A stretch of 64,000 nucleotides of DNA. It comes from Panopea generosa. Its lineage: Eukaryota > Mollusca > Bivalvia > Adapedonta > Hiatellidae. The notes beneath the pieces are model-generated. The model did no database searches. It saw nothing but the letters and a program-made list of their open reading frames with translations, and was not told where the DNA came from. Position numbers and translations under genes: made by a program. Positions 11,035 through 22,935 of this stretch are shown here, piece by piece. The DNA is taken from contig CM055905.1 of the NCBI GenBank assembly GCA_029582155.1, forward strand, positions 63,627,656-63,691,655. The letters are read 5' to 3'. Positions within the stretch are counted from its first letter, which is position 1; every line of letters begins with the position of its first letter.

Positions 11035-12005
11035 AAAGTTGAGAAAAAAAAATTTGAAACACGATCCAGCAAGTGGTTTTGTAATGAACAAAATTTGATT
11101 TGGTTCAGGATATAATTAATGAGCCAAATTAGTAAGTTAATCACGTTCAGTGGAGATCACCACTTACATTCAGTCGATGAACAGCTAGTGTTCAGGCGAT
11201 GAGATGGTGGATGATTTGTCTGGCTGAGTTTTAATCATCTATCGGGAAATATATTTCTAAGGAGAACTATAATTAATTTTGCTATTACAATCGACCATTA
11301 TTCAAAAGGTTCTGTTTTCAAATTTCTGCTTTTTTTTTTACTTATTACATATTCATATCTATCAGATAATTTAATGGTACTTCCAGACAGTATGACTTTT
11401 GTGTACGGTTTCCTTTTCGAATATCAGCTAATGTTTTTCCTTATTACATATTTAAATGTATTATACATTTTCCATATTACACGTTTATTTTCATTAATAG
11501 TACTTACTTCTAAACATATTTCATTTTCGAATTTCAGTTATTATTTTAACCTGTTGCTATTCAAACAAGTGACTTAGTAACATACCAGGCTGAAATTTCA
11601 AGTGTTTCTGTGAACTTTTGTATGAATTTTAATAGTACCAAAGTAAAGCTGATAAATATGTTAAATATTTTCATTTGTCAGTTTTTTTTACTGTTTTGAT
11701 CTTTTGAATTTTTACGAAATTTTTTTTTTAACAAAAAAAAAAGATTGTGTAATTGTTATAACAAAAACATTTTAACAACGCCTGCCAATATAAATCTTAT
11801 ATAAGAATATGAAGAAGATGTCATATCAATATTTTAGTTTTTTCTTTTTTTTCCTATAAAAATAGGCAAAAAATGATCACAAAAAAATAAATGTAAAAAT
11901 ATTTCATTACTTTAAATATAAAAAAGACTGTTTATCACCCAAAGTTACAATTAAATTTCCTTTGATAGCAATATCACAAAAATAGCTTGGTTGGTTCACG
12001 GGTGA
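11035..12005. other. A+T-rich unannotated DNA with homopolymer runs
   Basis: Several runs of eight or more A or T. The one 67-codon frame is Phe/Leu-rich, as expected from composition, and is not supported as a gene. Confidence 0.55.
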
Positions 12006-12009
12006 TTAC

Positions 12010-12265
12010 AACGCCTGGATACATACACTCATTATTAATACCTGTGAATTTTTACTTTTTGGGGTAGCTTCAAAAAATGGAAAAGAATGCATCAAAAAGT
12101 CTCAGTCATGAAATGTTGACAGAAAACGCGGAGATGACACTCTTAACGTTTATAAATTTTCTTTGAAATCGGATAACATTTTTTGCACAAATATAAGCTG
12201 TATGTGAGTGTATACAAACTTTCAAAAATGATAATGACATATGTATTTTTTAAAAATTAATTTTA
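12010..12265 (+). mobile_element. Unclassified repeat E, copy 1
   Basis: CGCCTGGATACATACACTCA, GGTAGCTTCAAAAAATGGAA, CAGTCATGAAATGTTGACAG, TTTCTTTGAAATCGGATAAC and TGTATGTGAGTGTATACAAA. Same motif order as the copies near 37.4 and 39.2 kb. Confidence 0.75.
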
Positions 12266-12424
12266 TAAATATATCTTGAATTTCCAAACGAACCTATAAG
12301 ATTCATATATAAATGATGATATTATAACATCCTAGACACCACATTATTATACTAAAAACGAATTACAAATATTGTTTAAAATTAAATCGAACTAAAACAA
12401 GTATACAGTTTCCTGATCATTTTC

Positions 12425-12567
12425 ACTATTTGATGGCCCCGTTTATTATCCTCAACTTTTTATTTGTAACAACTATTTGAAGGTCCCGTTTGTTATCCTC
12501 AACTGTAAATTGTTGTAACCACTATTTGTAGGCTCCGTTTATTATCCTAAACTTTAAATTGTTGAAA
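12425..12567. repeat. 48-bp tandem repeat, three copies
   Basis: ACTATTTGAAGGTCCCGTTT followed by GTTATCCTCAACTG recurs at about 12425, 12472 and 12521 (spacing 47 and 49). Confidence 0.85.
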
Positions 12568-12569
12568 CC

Positions 12570-13725
12570 GGCTCGACGGTTTAACAAAAACAAAACTTGG
12601 TACTGCTTCTCCCAAGGAAATGGTGTCGCGGGTAATTTAGACTTAAAAGTTCTGGATTTTTTAACATCGAGCTAAAAATATTTGATTAAACTAAACTAAA
12701 TTAAGGACGTAGCAATTAAATAACGATAATATATTTATGCAATGTTGACGTCTGATTGGTCTACGGTTAAAATATTCTCATGCTGTGAGGTACCAATTAA
12801 AATATAATATCCAATCAGTAATACCATTTCAATTCGTCCTTTAAATAAAGCATGAATGTGTAAAACACAATTCGAATACTAATATGTAGTAAATATCATA
12901 TTATGTTATAGTCTCACTAATATTAGTGATCGTTTATTTGACGTGTTTCTTTTCTTGCTACATATATATAGTTAAATGCCTGTAATTTGCCGTTGTCCAA
13001 TCTTTTTTAAATCTAAAACTACAATATAAATATCAAAATTGCACTAAAAATACTTTTTTTTTGTTTAAAAATGAAAACTACATTTTTCTAAATCAAAACT
13101 ACATTTTGTGAATCATTACTACGTTATTTTATCTAAAATACATATATTTAATCCATAATAAAATACTTACCTAGTATTGTGAAAGTTCCTCTTGCCAACT
13201 GGTATATTCGTATACTCTTTGAAATAACTTTCGCCAACTGACAAACCAATCTGTTTAAATAACGATTTTATCTCCTCAAATCAATTTATTATCAACCCCC
13301 AACAAGTGTCGCACTATATTGCTCTTCGCACTCAGAAGTTTTGTAAATTGACTAATCACTAGACAATTGTTGGTCCTCCTGCATATATACGATGTTATCT
13401 AATATATATTTTCCTCTCTAATCTAAATTCCCACTATGTTGTGATCACTAAGTACCGCAGGAGTTGTGAACTGCTGTATTCGCCCTATTGCCTACGTTCT
13501 GAACTGATCTTGGAAGCAAATTGCGTTTACAAGTGCTCCGTCCCAGGAATTGATTTTTAAATACTGGCTTTTATGTACAGAGTTGGGGAATCATCGCAAC
13601 CACAGATTGGACAATGATACATATTGTTCACGGTGATAGGATTACAAAAACATTACGTGAATGAACATTGCCGCGGACATTCATTACTACAAAAAATTAG
13701 TTACAGGATTAAATTCATTTTTTTT
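12570..13725. other. Unannotated DNA
   Basis: Only short stretches of weak similarity and no coding signal. It separates the 48-bp tandem repeat from the first family A SINE. Confidence 0.5.
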
Positions 13726-13729
13726 CTGA

Positions 13730-14012
13730 GCCGGGCCCGATTAGCTCAGTCGGTAATGCGTCTGACTTTCAAGCCAGGGGTCGTGAGTTCGAATCTCCGC
13801 CCGGCAACAGTCTCCGTTATGATTGATATACGACACTGTGTCTCATTATCATTCGTCTCTCACCGCTGATTCAAGTGGGAAAGTTATCAGTTACATGCGG
13901 AGATCGGGTGTGCTCGAGTACTGGTTAATCCCAGGAAACAGTGGTTAGGTTAACTTATCGTCTGTTAGCCCTCGATGGCTTAATATTCAATCAATCAATC
14001 AATCAATCCATC
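13730..14012 (+). mobile_element. SINE family A (tRNA-derived), near full length
   Basis: A tRNA-like head GCCGGGCCCGATTAGCTCAG ... GTCGTGAGTTCGAATCTCC supplies pol III A and B boxes. The body contains GGGAAAGTTATCAGTTACAT and GTGTGCTCGAGTACTGG. The tail TTAGCCCTCGATGGCTTAA ends ATATTCAATCAATCAATCA. The anticodon arm does not fold as a good tRNA and the element runs 280 bp, so this is a SINE, not a tRNA gene. A possible target duplication TCATTTTTTTTCTG / TCATTTTTTCTG flanks it. Confidence 0.88.
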
Positions 14013-14190
14013 ATTTTTTCTGGCTTTAATGCATGTGTAAAGAATGTCGAAACACGTTTAAATCGAATAAAATCCCTATGATTTGATGTAAGATTCAACA
14101 TTCATCTTACATAAAATCTTAGCGACTTAATTCGATTTGTACGTGTTTCGACAGTTTTTTCACATGCATAAAAGCCAGTAAAAAATAATT
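14013..14190. mobile_element. Near-perfect hairpin (foldback) element of about 178 bp
   Basis: The left arm TCTGGCTTTAATGCATGTGT ... GTCGAAACACGT ... AAATCGAATAAAATC is matched by the reverse complement of the right arm (CGATTTGTACGTGTTTCGAC ... CACATGCATAAAAGCCAG). The centre itself pairs (GATTTGATGTAAGA with CATCTTACATAAAATC) around a short loop near 14095-14103. The whole segment could fold into one long stem. A SINE copy ends exactly at its left edge. Confidence 0.85.
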
Positions 14191-14775
14191 TGGTTCTTTA
14201 TGAGTGCAATCCTGGCGATATTTATTTTTAGTTTTAGACGCCGCCAGGTAAAATATATGAATAGAAATTTTAAACTATCCTCTGCATAGTAAAATGGTAG
14301 GATTACATACAATTGAAGAACGTAAAAAGTAGTCCGGCTCAAGGGATTTTATCTTAAGTCTTAAAAAATGGCGTTGTCCAATGAAAATGCAGTGAAAGTG
14401 AGATTGGAATTAGAACTATCTGATAAAAGGATCGCCTGAAAGCATAATAAATCAAGAAAAGAAAATAACAAACTCGGTCTTATTGGTTCCGACTATGAGG
14501 GGAAACGATTTTTAGTGTCTAAACATCCCATTTTTAACCAATGATAGGTTGGACATGTCAGATTCTGCTTCATTTCTGGATGAAGATCTTAGATGAATCT
14601 GAGTAAATCATCGTCCTTCCGCAAATAATTGGCTCTCACAAACATTTATGTAGACTGTCATTGGATCGAATCCAAGTTCGCAGCGGTGAGTGGTCATAAG
14701 ATGCCAGCGCTTTATATAGCCCAGTTACTGCGTTTACTAATAAACACTTACTACAAAACAAAGTCTTTGAGCAGA

Positions 14776-15079
14776 GCCGGGCCCGATTAGCTCGGTCGGC
14801 TACGGGTCTCACAATCAATCCAGGATCCAGAGGTTGTGAGTTTGAATACCCGCCCGCACGGCAACAGTCTCCGTGATGATTGATATACGATATTGTGTCT
14901 CATTATTATTCATTTCTCATGGCTGATTCAAGTGGGAAAGTTATCAGTTATTTGCGGAGATTGGGTGTGCTCGAGTTTGGTTAACCTTTCAGGATCCAAG
15001 GAAACAGTGGTTAGCTTAACTGATCGTCTAGTAGCCCTCGATGGCATACAACTGACGCTAAATATTCAATCAATCAATT
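14776..15079 (+). mobile_element. SINE family A, second plus-strand copy
   Basis: GCCGGGCCCGATTAGCTCGG at the head, GTTATCAGTTATTTGCGGAG in the body, AGTAGCCCTCGATGGCATAC and ATTCAATCAATCAATTG at the tail. Complete, about 300 bp, 760 bp from the previous copy. Confidence 0.88.
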
Positions 15080-15639
15080 GACGGCCAATACGCTTAAAGC
15101 AGTGACCACAAATCTGCTGTTTTAGCGAACTCGATGAAAAATGAATTGGCGATAGTTGTATAACAGGTTTAACTAAGAAATAGACTGGTATATGTATTCC
15201 TATTGCTAACTGTTCTGTCATTACAACACAGGATATATACACCAGACCTAAATGATAAACAATAGTGCGTACGGTAAATCAACACACCACCCACCAGTAC
15301 GTCCGATGCACCTCCTTATTCCCAAAGGTCTCGCTAATGTGATAATCGTCATTGTTCATGGCCGCCTTCTATGTCAATATTGAGAAAAGTTTATTTATTT
15401 ATATATGATAAAAAGCTCCAATGGACGTACAGAACGCAATTACAAAAGGAGAAGAAAATAACAAACTCGGCTTTAGTGGGTCTGACGTGAATAGCAATGC
15501 GACAGAATATACCCCTTGCTCGACTGGCATCGATTTCACCGGTATACTATTTTCGAGAAACACTGAATGAGTCCCATAACTTAAAGGAATAATAACGCCG
15601 AATATACAATATCTAACCTGTAGGACGAACCCTGCTCTA

Positions 15640-15830
15640 CCGATTCGGTCCGTTAAATAGCAACACGTTTGAGCATGTCGATCGGTCAGTTGCTTCAGGG
15701 AAAATTTGAATAACGACATAATTCAGTAAGTGTTCAATTGGCATGAATTGTAGAACAAGCATGGTTTTCCCTGCTTTTTCAATAGGGATTACCAGACCTG
15801 ATTCGGGAGATATCAAGTTCTATTTATAAA
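15640..15830 (-). mobile_element. Repeat family G, copy 5 (minus strand)
   Basis: On the plus strand: GATTCGGTCCGTTAAATAGC, GAGCATGTCGATCGGTCAGT, CAGTAAGTGTTCAATTGGCA and ACCTGATTCGGGAGATATCA, the reverse complement of the G motif order. Confidence 0.75.
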
Positions 15831-16637
15831 CTATACACTATCTGGTATCAAGCATTAGACGCTACTGAAAAATACTCTGTTTTATTGTGTCTGTTTATGA
15901 AAGGTAAAGGCTCCATGAGTCCATGGAACTTGAAATAATAACAAACATACTATTAACGATCGAAACACATCATGTTCAAATATTTTTGTGATGATAGGCA
16001 AAGTACCATCATTGGAAAAAGGCAGTGCTTCCGTGGGGTAGTCGCATAATGGCGGTTATAAACAATCCTCGTTTCATATTCTTTAAAAATGCATTTTCCT
16101 TATTTTAATGCTTTTTTTTTATTTAAATGGCATTATTGATGTATTTTGAACATTTTGAAAGCATTGCCATGTTTGAATTGTGAATTAAGAAAAAAAATTT
16201 ATGCTTGGAAATTGGAGTATAAATACGTGATTTCCGAAGTTTACTGTCACTTTGTCAACAGGGTACACACTGAGCAGAAAAAAAATCTCTTATATGACAC
16301 ATGACCCTTACTTTTCTCATCATATTTTGATAGTGCAGAGGTTGGCAAACAGTACAATATAGTTTTCACTTCTTTCATTTGGGATTCTCTATGAATGACA
16401 AGCCTTCAAACTTTTATTATTGTACTATAAAATAAAAAACAAAAATCAATGGTTGGTTTACACCTATATGTTAACTATTCCGTAGAAGTAACACCCGTTT
16501 CGGTGGCTGCGTCCTTTGTGTCCATGTCATTGTTTCATTTTTATGTTTTTTCTTAAAAACAGTGAGCGCGGAGATTTTATTTTTTATTTTTAAACTTTTT
16601 GATGTTTGTTTTTTTTATTTGTTTTTAACAAAATAAA

Positions 16638-16715
16638 AAGGGCCGGGGACGCATGAAAATTATGGGATGGGCGAAGATGATAATCTAGCAATTAATGTAT
16701 TATGGTCTAATGAAA
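16638..16715. repeat. Dispersed about 75-bp repeat, copy 1
   Basis: GCATGAAAATTATGGGATGG then GCGAAGATGATAATCTAGCA and TTATGGTCTAATGA; a second copy is at 19033-19105. Confidence 0.7.
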
Positions 16716-17029
16716 ATTGAAAATTTCTGACTCTTAATATTAACCATGAAAACGATTTAATATTTATATGTATGGTCATAATTTTTACTTCAAAAATGAG
16801 GACAAGAATCCTGTTAAACAAGGATGACTGATTAAAGACATTAAACATATTGTTTTTTTAGTATATGTATAACTATTTATAACGTGTTGTTTAACCTTTG
16901 TGTTAGCGTTTTTTTAAAAAACTTTATTGGTGTTTTAGATATGTTATTTCTGCAATCTAAAACACAAAAAGTAATCTATATTAAGTAAGAGGCACAACCC
17001 CTAAATCAGCAAGGGTATACAGACATTAT

Positions 17030-17232
17030 AATGGTCCAGTGGTAGAGCACCGAACCCATGATCGGAGGGTCGTGGGTTTGATTCTCCGCTACGGCTATGT
17101 GTGGTGTCCTTGAGCAAGACGCTTTTGCCGCATATGCTTTGTACTGGTTCTACCCAGGAAGACTTCGAGCGTGATCTGTCTAAGTTGTAAGAACTTGTTT
17201 CACAATCGAAGTAAAATAAATAAGTTTAAACT
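17030..17232 (+). mobile_element. SINE family C, best-preserved copy
   Basis: The head AATGGTCCAGTGGTAGAGCA with CCCATGATCGGAGGGTCGTG and GGTTTGATTCTCC contains both pol III boxes. The body CCTTGAGCAAGACGCTTTTG and CTGGTTCTACCCAGGAAGAC leads to a tail TCGAAGTAAAATAAATAAGT. Confidence 0.87.
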
Positions 17233-17240
17233 AAACTAAT

Positions 17241-17550
17241 ATGTTAAGGTATGTCTTGTTGATGTATAATTTGTTGATTTTTTACACTTTTAGAATATAT
17301 ATGTTAAGTTATTTCTTTAATGATTTTGTCAATATTTACACTTTTAGACTATGTATGTTAAGGTATTTCTTTAATAATTTGTTGATTTTTACACTTTTAG
17401 AATATATATGTTAAGGTATTGCTTTAATGATTTTGTCGATATTTACACTTTTATACTATGTATGTTAAGTTATTTCACTAATGCTTTTGTCGATATTTAC
17501 ACTTTTAGAATATGTATGTTAAGGTGTTTCATTAAGAATTTTGTCAACAG
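17241..17550. repeat. 54-bp tandem repeat, six copies
   Basis: The motif ATGTTAAGGTATTTCTTTAA ... TTTACACTTTTAGAATAT recurs with ATGTTAAG at about 17242, 17302, 17355, 17408, 17462 and 17516. The period is 53-54 after a first longer unit. Because 54 is divisible by three, a repetitive short reading frame appears, but it has no other sign of being coding. It follows directly on a SINE copy ending near 17230. Confidence 0.9.
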
Positions 17551-17670
17551 CAATGTTCTTTTGGTGAAAGTCACTATTGGATTTGCTTTACATCCATTAC
17601 ATGTTCGGAATTTGTTAATATCGCACATAATAGGTTAAATAATTGAGGTTTTGTTAGTACTTGTGTATAA

Positions 17671-17705
17671 TGTTGTATGGTGTTTAGCGTCGCTTTCAAC
17701 AATAC
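17671..17705 (-). mobile_element. SINE family D tail fragment
   Basis: TTGTTGTATGGTGTTTAGCG then TCGCTTTCAACAAT matches only the 3' tail of family D (compare 7045-7080). Confidence 0.6.
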
Positions 17706-17709
17706 TTGT

Positions 17710-19030
17710 GCTTAAGCGATTAAACCTGTTTTCAACAATATTTTAGTGACAAATAGCATAAACCACGTTATCGATTCATACCAATGACGTTAACATTGAT
17801 ACAAAAACCTTCCTGGTATCTAGAGAGCATGCCCTAAGATTGGTCGACCATGTTTATGCAGTATTATACTTCAGAGTGGTAGCACTAGGGACATGGTCTC
17901 AGTCACGCACATTGTGGAATGAAAGGATAACGATTCAGAAACCGACGCTAAAAAAATTCAACCGACAAAAAAAATAATAATTTCTAAATTACGATAAAAT
18001 CTTATAAATGTCGAATCTTCTCTTTAAAAACCCCGACACACGCCCCTTCCTCATAAACTCCAATATTTTATTAAGATTCACTACATTTTTACAACAAAAA
18101 AACATTTGTTCCCTCTCAGATTTTGCGTTATGCCCCCTCTAAACTGAAATACTGGATCCATCCTACTGTTCACATGTGTAAATTGATATGTTTAGATATT
18201 TGATAAATGCCAAAAAAAAAAAATTAAAAAAAATTACTTGCATATAAAAAAGTGAGAATTCATACGACAGACAAGACATTCTTCCACTCGAAACTAACGT
18301 CTTTGCAACTTGTACTCTACTTAAATCATTAACTAAACAAGCTAAGAATAGAAGAATATCATTTTTTTTTATTGAAGTTATTCATATTTGATGAATTGCT
18401 CAAAGGAATATTTTACCATTACGGGCGATGTCCGTATAACCGTGTAATAGATAGCTGCAAGGCATATACAACTTTATTTATTGATTGCTTTGTATTATAG
18501 ACACCTAAACATGAGATGATAAAAAATTGCTATTCCGTTTTATATTGCTCTATAATTGTCTTTGGGCGCTTTCAAATGAAATCTTATTAAGTATTTATTG
18601 ATATTTTATTATTCGCCTGTGTGAGCCGAGATATAAACCAGAGACTCACACGCAAACAAATCCGATTTTCGATCCGAATACAAAAGCTTACATAACATGG
18701 TGACTCAGTTAATAAGGCGAGTCATTTCTGGAATAGAGCCTAGCCGCTTTTCATTCTTGATTAATTGATGTCGGGAAAAGTTAATTCTTATAAAGGCCAA
18801 TTTCGCAATAATAATGTTTACATGCCCGATGCATTTGTCTTTAATATGTTTATATATGAATATAATTTTGTGAAAGTCAATTAAAGATTAAATATTATTA
18901 AATTCAAATATTTGAGCCTGCTTAGTACTAGTTCTAGCCTGAAAGCGGTCTCTAGAACCGTTCACATAAGGTCTGAGCTTCCGACGTAAGGCCATTATAA
19001 ATTAATTGCAAGGTTATCATCCAACTTAGA
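17710..19030. other. Unannotated A+T-rich DNA
   Basis: Poly-A runs near 18200 and no reading frame of 60 codons or more. No partner repeat identified. Confidence 0.5.
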
Positions 19031-19032
19031 AA

Positions 19033-19105
19033 CGGGGAGGGTGTCGTGAAAATTATTGGGCGGGCAGGGATGATAATCTAGCAATTAGTTTATTATGGCC
19101 TAATC
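19033..19105. repeat. Dispersed about 75-bp repeat, copy 2
   Basis: GTCGTGAAAATTATTGGGCG then GGCAGGGATGATAATCTAGC and TTATGGCCTAATCGA, matching 16638-16715. The parent element is not recognised. Confidence 0.7.
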
Positions 19106-19888
19106 GAGCTAGAATGAATTGATATAAGCTACATATTTTCGTAAACAACATATTTACCTTTTATAGAAACTCAAGGTTGAATATTGAAACAATTTCTGCA
19201 CAATAGTGACGAAATTTACATTCGAAACAAATTGAAGTGTTTCAATTTATTTATAGTACCCAAATCTTAATCTGCTACCTGTTTTCCAATAATTGACCTT
19301 CCTATGCTTGTTTTACATGCTTTTATTTCTAAGTATAATCGAATGTCGAAGTTACACGTCATATCATTTACCATAGAAGTAATACTTCCATAGCGTTTAG
19401 GAAAATGTTCATTGATCTCCAACAAGCTTGAAAGTGCTAGACGTATTAAACAATATGCCACGTTGACGAACTGAAAATAAAATGTGTTTTATTTGCATCT
19501 ATTTCAGCTATCAACCTTTAATGTTTATCCTTCAGGAATCCTACAAGTCAACAGCGGACGCGCTACAGGGTGTCCCTTGTGATCTTCCCAGTTAAAGTTA
19601 TTCCTTTCAAAACCTTAATGAGAAGGTGTGGGCAGCAAGCATATTGATATACATGCAATAATTAAAAGAAGTAACACTAACTAAAGGTAATAATACTTTT
19701 TTTTTAATTAATACGATATAATCGAAGTTACACCTCCCCCAAGGAGTGTACAAAGATTTTCATCTATTGAACGAAGGTCATCTGGTGCATCCATACTGTA
19801 GCACGAGGTGATTCACGTCAGTCAGATGTTTATTTGACAATAGCATGTTTAAAGAAGCATCATCTAGACATTTCATGTCCAACCCTAT

Positions 19889-20366
19889 TTAAAGGGATTA
19901 TATTGGCATATTACCGTCAATTCCCTGTCCTAAATACACACGCCCAGCATGAAGATACACTTATAACTTAGAGATATACGCGTCTAAAGTATCTAATTGC
20001 AAAACCTCTTTATTACAAACATCGGATTTATGAAGCCACGTTTTTGTTTTTGTTTACATTCGCCATTTTCAACGAACCGCTTTCGGGTTTCCGATCAATC
20101 ATCGGATAACATCGTGAAGACTCGTTTCCGATCTCATTTTCAAGGCTTTGTTCGGGAAGTTTACGGAGTTCAATGTAAACATTGCGCAATACTTTATTGC
20201 GGGACGTATTAAAGTTTTGGCCAATATTCAATTACTGTTAATTTGATAACTTTCAAGTAAATAAAGGTTATACGTCAATACATAAGCATTATTTTGTGCA
20301 CACTGCATACTGGAAAAGTCTGGATTAACAGCGTGTTTGTGTTACTTGCCAATATAATCCCTTTAA
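19889..20366. mobile_element. TTAA-flanked terminal-inverted-repeat element, about 0.48 kb
   Basis: The left end TTAAAGGGATTATATTGGCA and right end TGCCAATATAATCCCTTTAA are inverted copies (the left has one extra AT before diverging). TTAA sits at both borders (19889-19892, 20363-20366), as in piggyBac-type target duplications, although the inner terminal bases AGGGA differ from the usual CCC start. The interior is non-coding apart from short frames on both strands. It is best read as a MITE of a TTAA-specific DNA transposon. Confidence 0.75.
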
Positions 20367-20929
20367 GTCTGAAAGAAACACATGTAACTTGGTGTAATCG
20401 GTGTGATTTTCTACAACAACAAGTGTTTACAAAGGTCGTTTATAAACCTTGATTGATTTTAGTGAAACCAATTCAGAATAGTTTCGGAACGCACTTTGCT
20501 GATTACCGGAAATCCGAAGATTTGTTATTGTCGCTCGGGGATTATCGGATTTAGGATAGTTGTTGTTGTAGCATGTAGAGCGGGATGCAATTTAATCGAC
20601 AAAAACACTTCACATTCTGACTGTAAAACAGGCATTACAGAAGCAGAAAAGTACATACGTTTCTTGCCTAAAAGATCATAAAATAGCTTTATTTATATGA
20701 TAGCATTTAAATAACCAGTGTTTAATACTTTATTCTAAGAATATCGGATTTATAGGCGATGCCTCTTTAAGGCCCCAACTACGGTAAAACATCGCAAGAT
20801 GGCTGTTAGGCAGGTTTTATATTTAATTCTATACACGATTCAAATTTCAAAGTCACCACTGCATTGTTTTCGTTATAATTTTGCATATTACTAGCTTATT
20901 GTAAATACATTTAATTGGCAAAAGAATTA

Positions 20930-21298
20930 AATCACTGTCAATCTCTGCAGAGGTGTAGGAATCCTCCGAATGGGTGTCATGTTCATTTTATCATTTTATG
21001 TTCACTATTCTGGTTAAATTATCTCCCCCTGTGTAGTACCAGTTCCATTTGAATAATGACAAGAATAGGATCACTGTAGCACATGCATGTTGTAAGACGA
21101 TAGAATTTGCTGAAATTCTGCAGGTATCAAGGTTTTAGGTTCATTCTGCATAATCATTTGTTGATGCATTTTTAATCTGTATGTTAATTTGTTGTTTTTG
21201 TACATGTTCAGTGAACCTGGAATCTTCCTTCCTGTTGGCGTCGAATAACCTATAATGTGTTGGTACGCCGTAAAACCCTATTCATTCATTCATTCTGT
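20930..21298 (+). mobile_element. LINE-like 3' end with ATTC tail, copy 2
   Basis: The same sequence as 4545-4970: ATCTCTGCAGAGGTGTAGGA, TTGTTGTTTTTGTACATGTT, AACCTATAATGTGTTGGTAC, GCCGTAAAACCCTATTCATT. It is about 80% alike by eye and starts a little later in the element. Confidence 0.72.
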
Positions 21299-21299
21299 T

Positions 21300-22175
21300 C
21301 TGTTCCTATCAGATGAGAGATCACGAGGATGAATAATTTGTATGGACATCAAACACATTGTTGATTAACACTCTCCAACGACATCGCGTACATCCGCAAC
21401 ACTCTCTTTGTCCAATCTCTTGGGACGGAAAGGTTCTAGGACATCTAAATTAAAGCCGGGTCGTTAACGAATATTGATTCCTCCAACTTTTTCATCCTAT
21501 GATATCATCTTGTGATATCTATAGTATGTGAATGTGTTTTGCACCACTTACGGTCAAAGTGAGTGTATTTATTTATTACGCAAACGCCATTTTGTTACTG
21601 CGCAAGAATGTGTCTTCAATTCGAGACAGAAGGAACTTTTTGACAATTTATGTTGAGTATCTTTTATATTTTTGCAGAGAAACACCATTTATCATAACTT
21701 TTAGTTTAATAACCATGTGTTATTTTATCTCGTGTAGACATACATGTATAGATGTTAAATCGTATGTTAACTATTCCCATTTATTTTTAAACATGAATTA
21801 AAACTGTGAAGACTTTCGAAATTTGGTTTTGTCAATATTTAAGTATATTGACTTAATATTTTTAGTGTTGAACTATTGTAGAAAAATGAAGAGGTACTTC
21901 GGTTTTCCACGGTTCCATTGTCTCATTGGTCTCAACATGCACATTTCGCTCGTTACATTCCCTCCTTGTATACGTCATTTGCAAGAACAATAATTCAGTC
22001 AATTGTTGTGTAATCGGTTTCAAGTTTGTACGGCTTAGTGGAAACAGATACAATCCATATCACGTTTTACACGTTAACGTGTCTTTCAACAATCCTATGG
22101 GACTATATCGTTACTCTCAGAAAGATGAAACTGTTGTTTTCAAACTGGCTTTATGCCAAATGTACTTCCCTGTCA
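21300..22175. other. Unannotated DNA with short frames only
   Basis: Frames of 60-96 codons on both strands overlap each other, lack family similarity and have no splice-site support. Confidence 0.5.
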
Positions 22176-22179
22176 ATGT

Positions 22180-22315
22180 TGTTCTGATCAAACTATGTAG
22201 TATTCATCACCGCTAGTAAAATGATCATACGCGAAAGGGACTACTTTTTATTTATCGGATTATTTTTTTGTCATGTATTTCTTATATACAACGAAGCAAA
22301 CATTAAAGAAAGTTT
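22180..22315 (+). mobile_element. Unclassified repeat J, copy 2
   Basis: CTGATCAAACTATGTAGTAT, TCATCACCGCTAGTAAAATG, ATCATACGCGAAAGGGACTA, TGTCATGTATTTCTTATATA, CAACGAAGCAAACATTAAAG. Confidence 0.65.
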
Positions 22316-22717
22316 GTGGACATTTTATACAAAACACAAACCAAAGCACAGGTATAGGAACGTACCAATGCATTTTTAGTTGAGCATGAAATTATAAATA
22401 TCGTTAACAAAAGTTTGATGTGTCTCTATTCTCTTTTCATTAACTGTATAATTCGGTTTGCCTACCTTTGATCAAAAGTTTTGTATAAAACTAAAGGCAC
22501 TCTACATTGTAACATGATACACACTATCTTGCGTGTTTCCTGAGAATTTAGACATATGCCGCTCTGATCGCAGGGTTTTTATTCTGTTGTAGTCTGAAAT
22601 AAACATACACGTATTTACAGCAACTGACTTTATTTAAAAGAATACATTTGATAACAAAACGTATCACAGTAGTTCATCAGCAATGTGTTCAAAACATATC
22701 CTCATTCAGAGTAATTG

Positions 22718-22935
22718 GTCCTCCGTGGCCGAATGGTCTAAGGCGCCGTCTCAAGATCACTTATCTCTCACCGCTAAAAGGTTAGAGTCCTGCTCGCTCC
22801 AAAAACTTAATGTGAGAAAGTTTCCAGTTACTTGCGGAAGGACAGTGATTCTACTCAGTCTGAGGTATTTCTCCACCAGTAAAACTAGACATACCGTATA
22901 TATACTGAAATGTGTTAAACCCCATTCAATCAGAG
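22718..22935 (+). mobile_element. SINE family B (tRNA-Leu-like head)
   Basis: The head GTCCTCCGTGGCCGAATGGT then CTAAGGCGCCGTCTCAAGA looks like tRNA-Leu, but the anticodon stem and B box are altered. The body GTTACTTGCGGAAGGACAG and CTCAGTCTGAGGTATTTCTC leads to a tail TGTTAAACCCCATTCAATC. A second copy lies 680 bp downstream. Confidence 0.85.

Noticed and set aside
13730-13805. Possible tRNA gene (GCCGGGCCCGATTAGCTCAG head)
   Set aside because: The same head recurs in about seven copies of the family, each followed by the same 200-bp body and ATCA tail, and the anticodon arm pairs poorly. It is a SINE head.
14457-15490. GAAAATAACAAACTCGG shared near 14460 and 15455
   Set aside because: Only about 25 bp match and flanks differ, so no repeat border could be defined.
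17408-17638. 76-codon frame with an 18-residue repeat
   Set aside because: It is the translation of a 54-bp tandem repeat that happens to be divisible by three; nothing else supports coding.
190-18730. GGCGAGTCAT and neighbours shared by about 215 and 18716
   Set aside because: The match is too short to separate from chance in 64 kb.
22718-22805. Possible tRNA-Leu gene (also at 23399)
   Set aside because: The anticodon stem is broken and the sequence continues into a shared SINE body and ATTCAAT tail in both copies.
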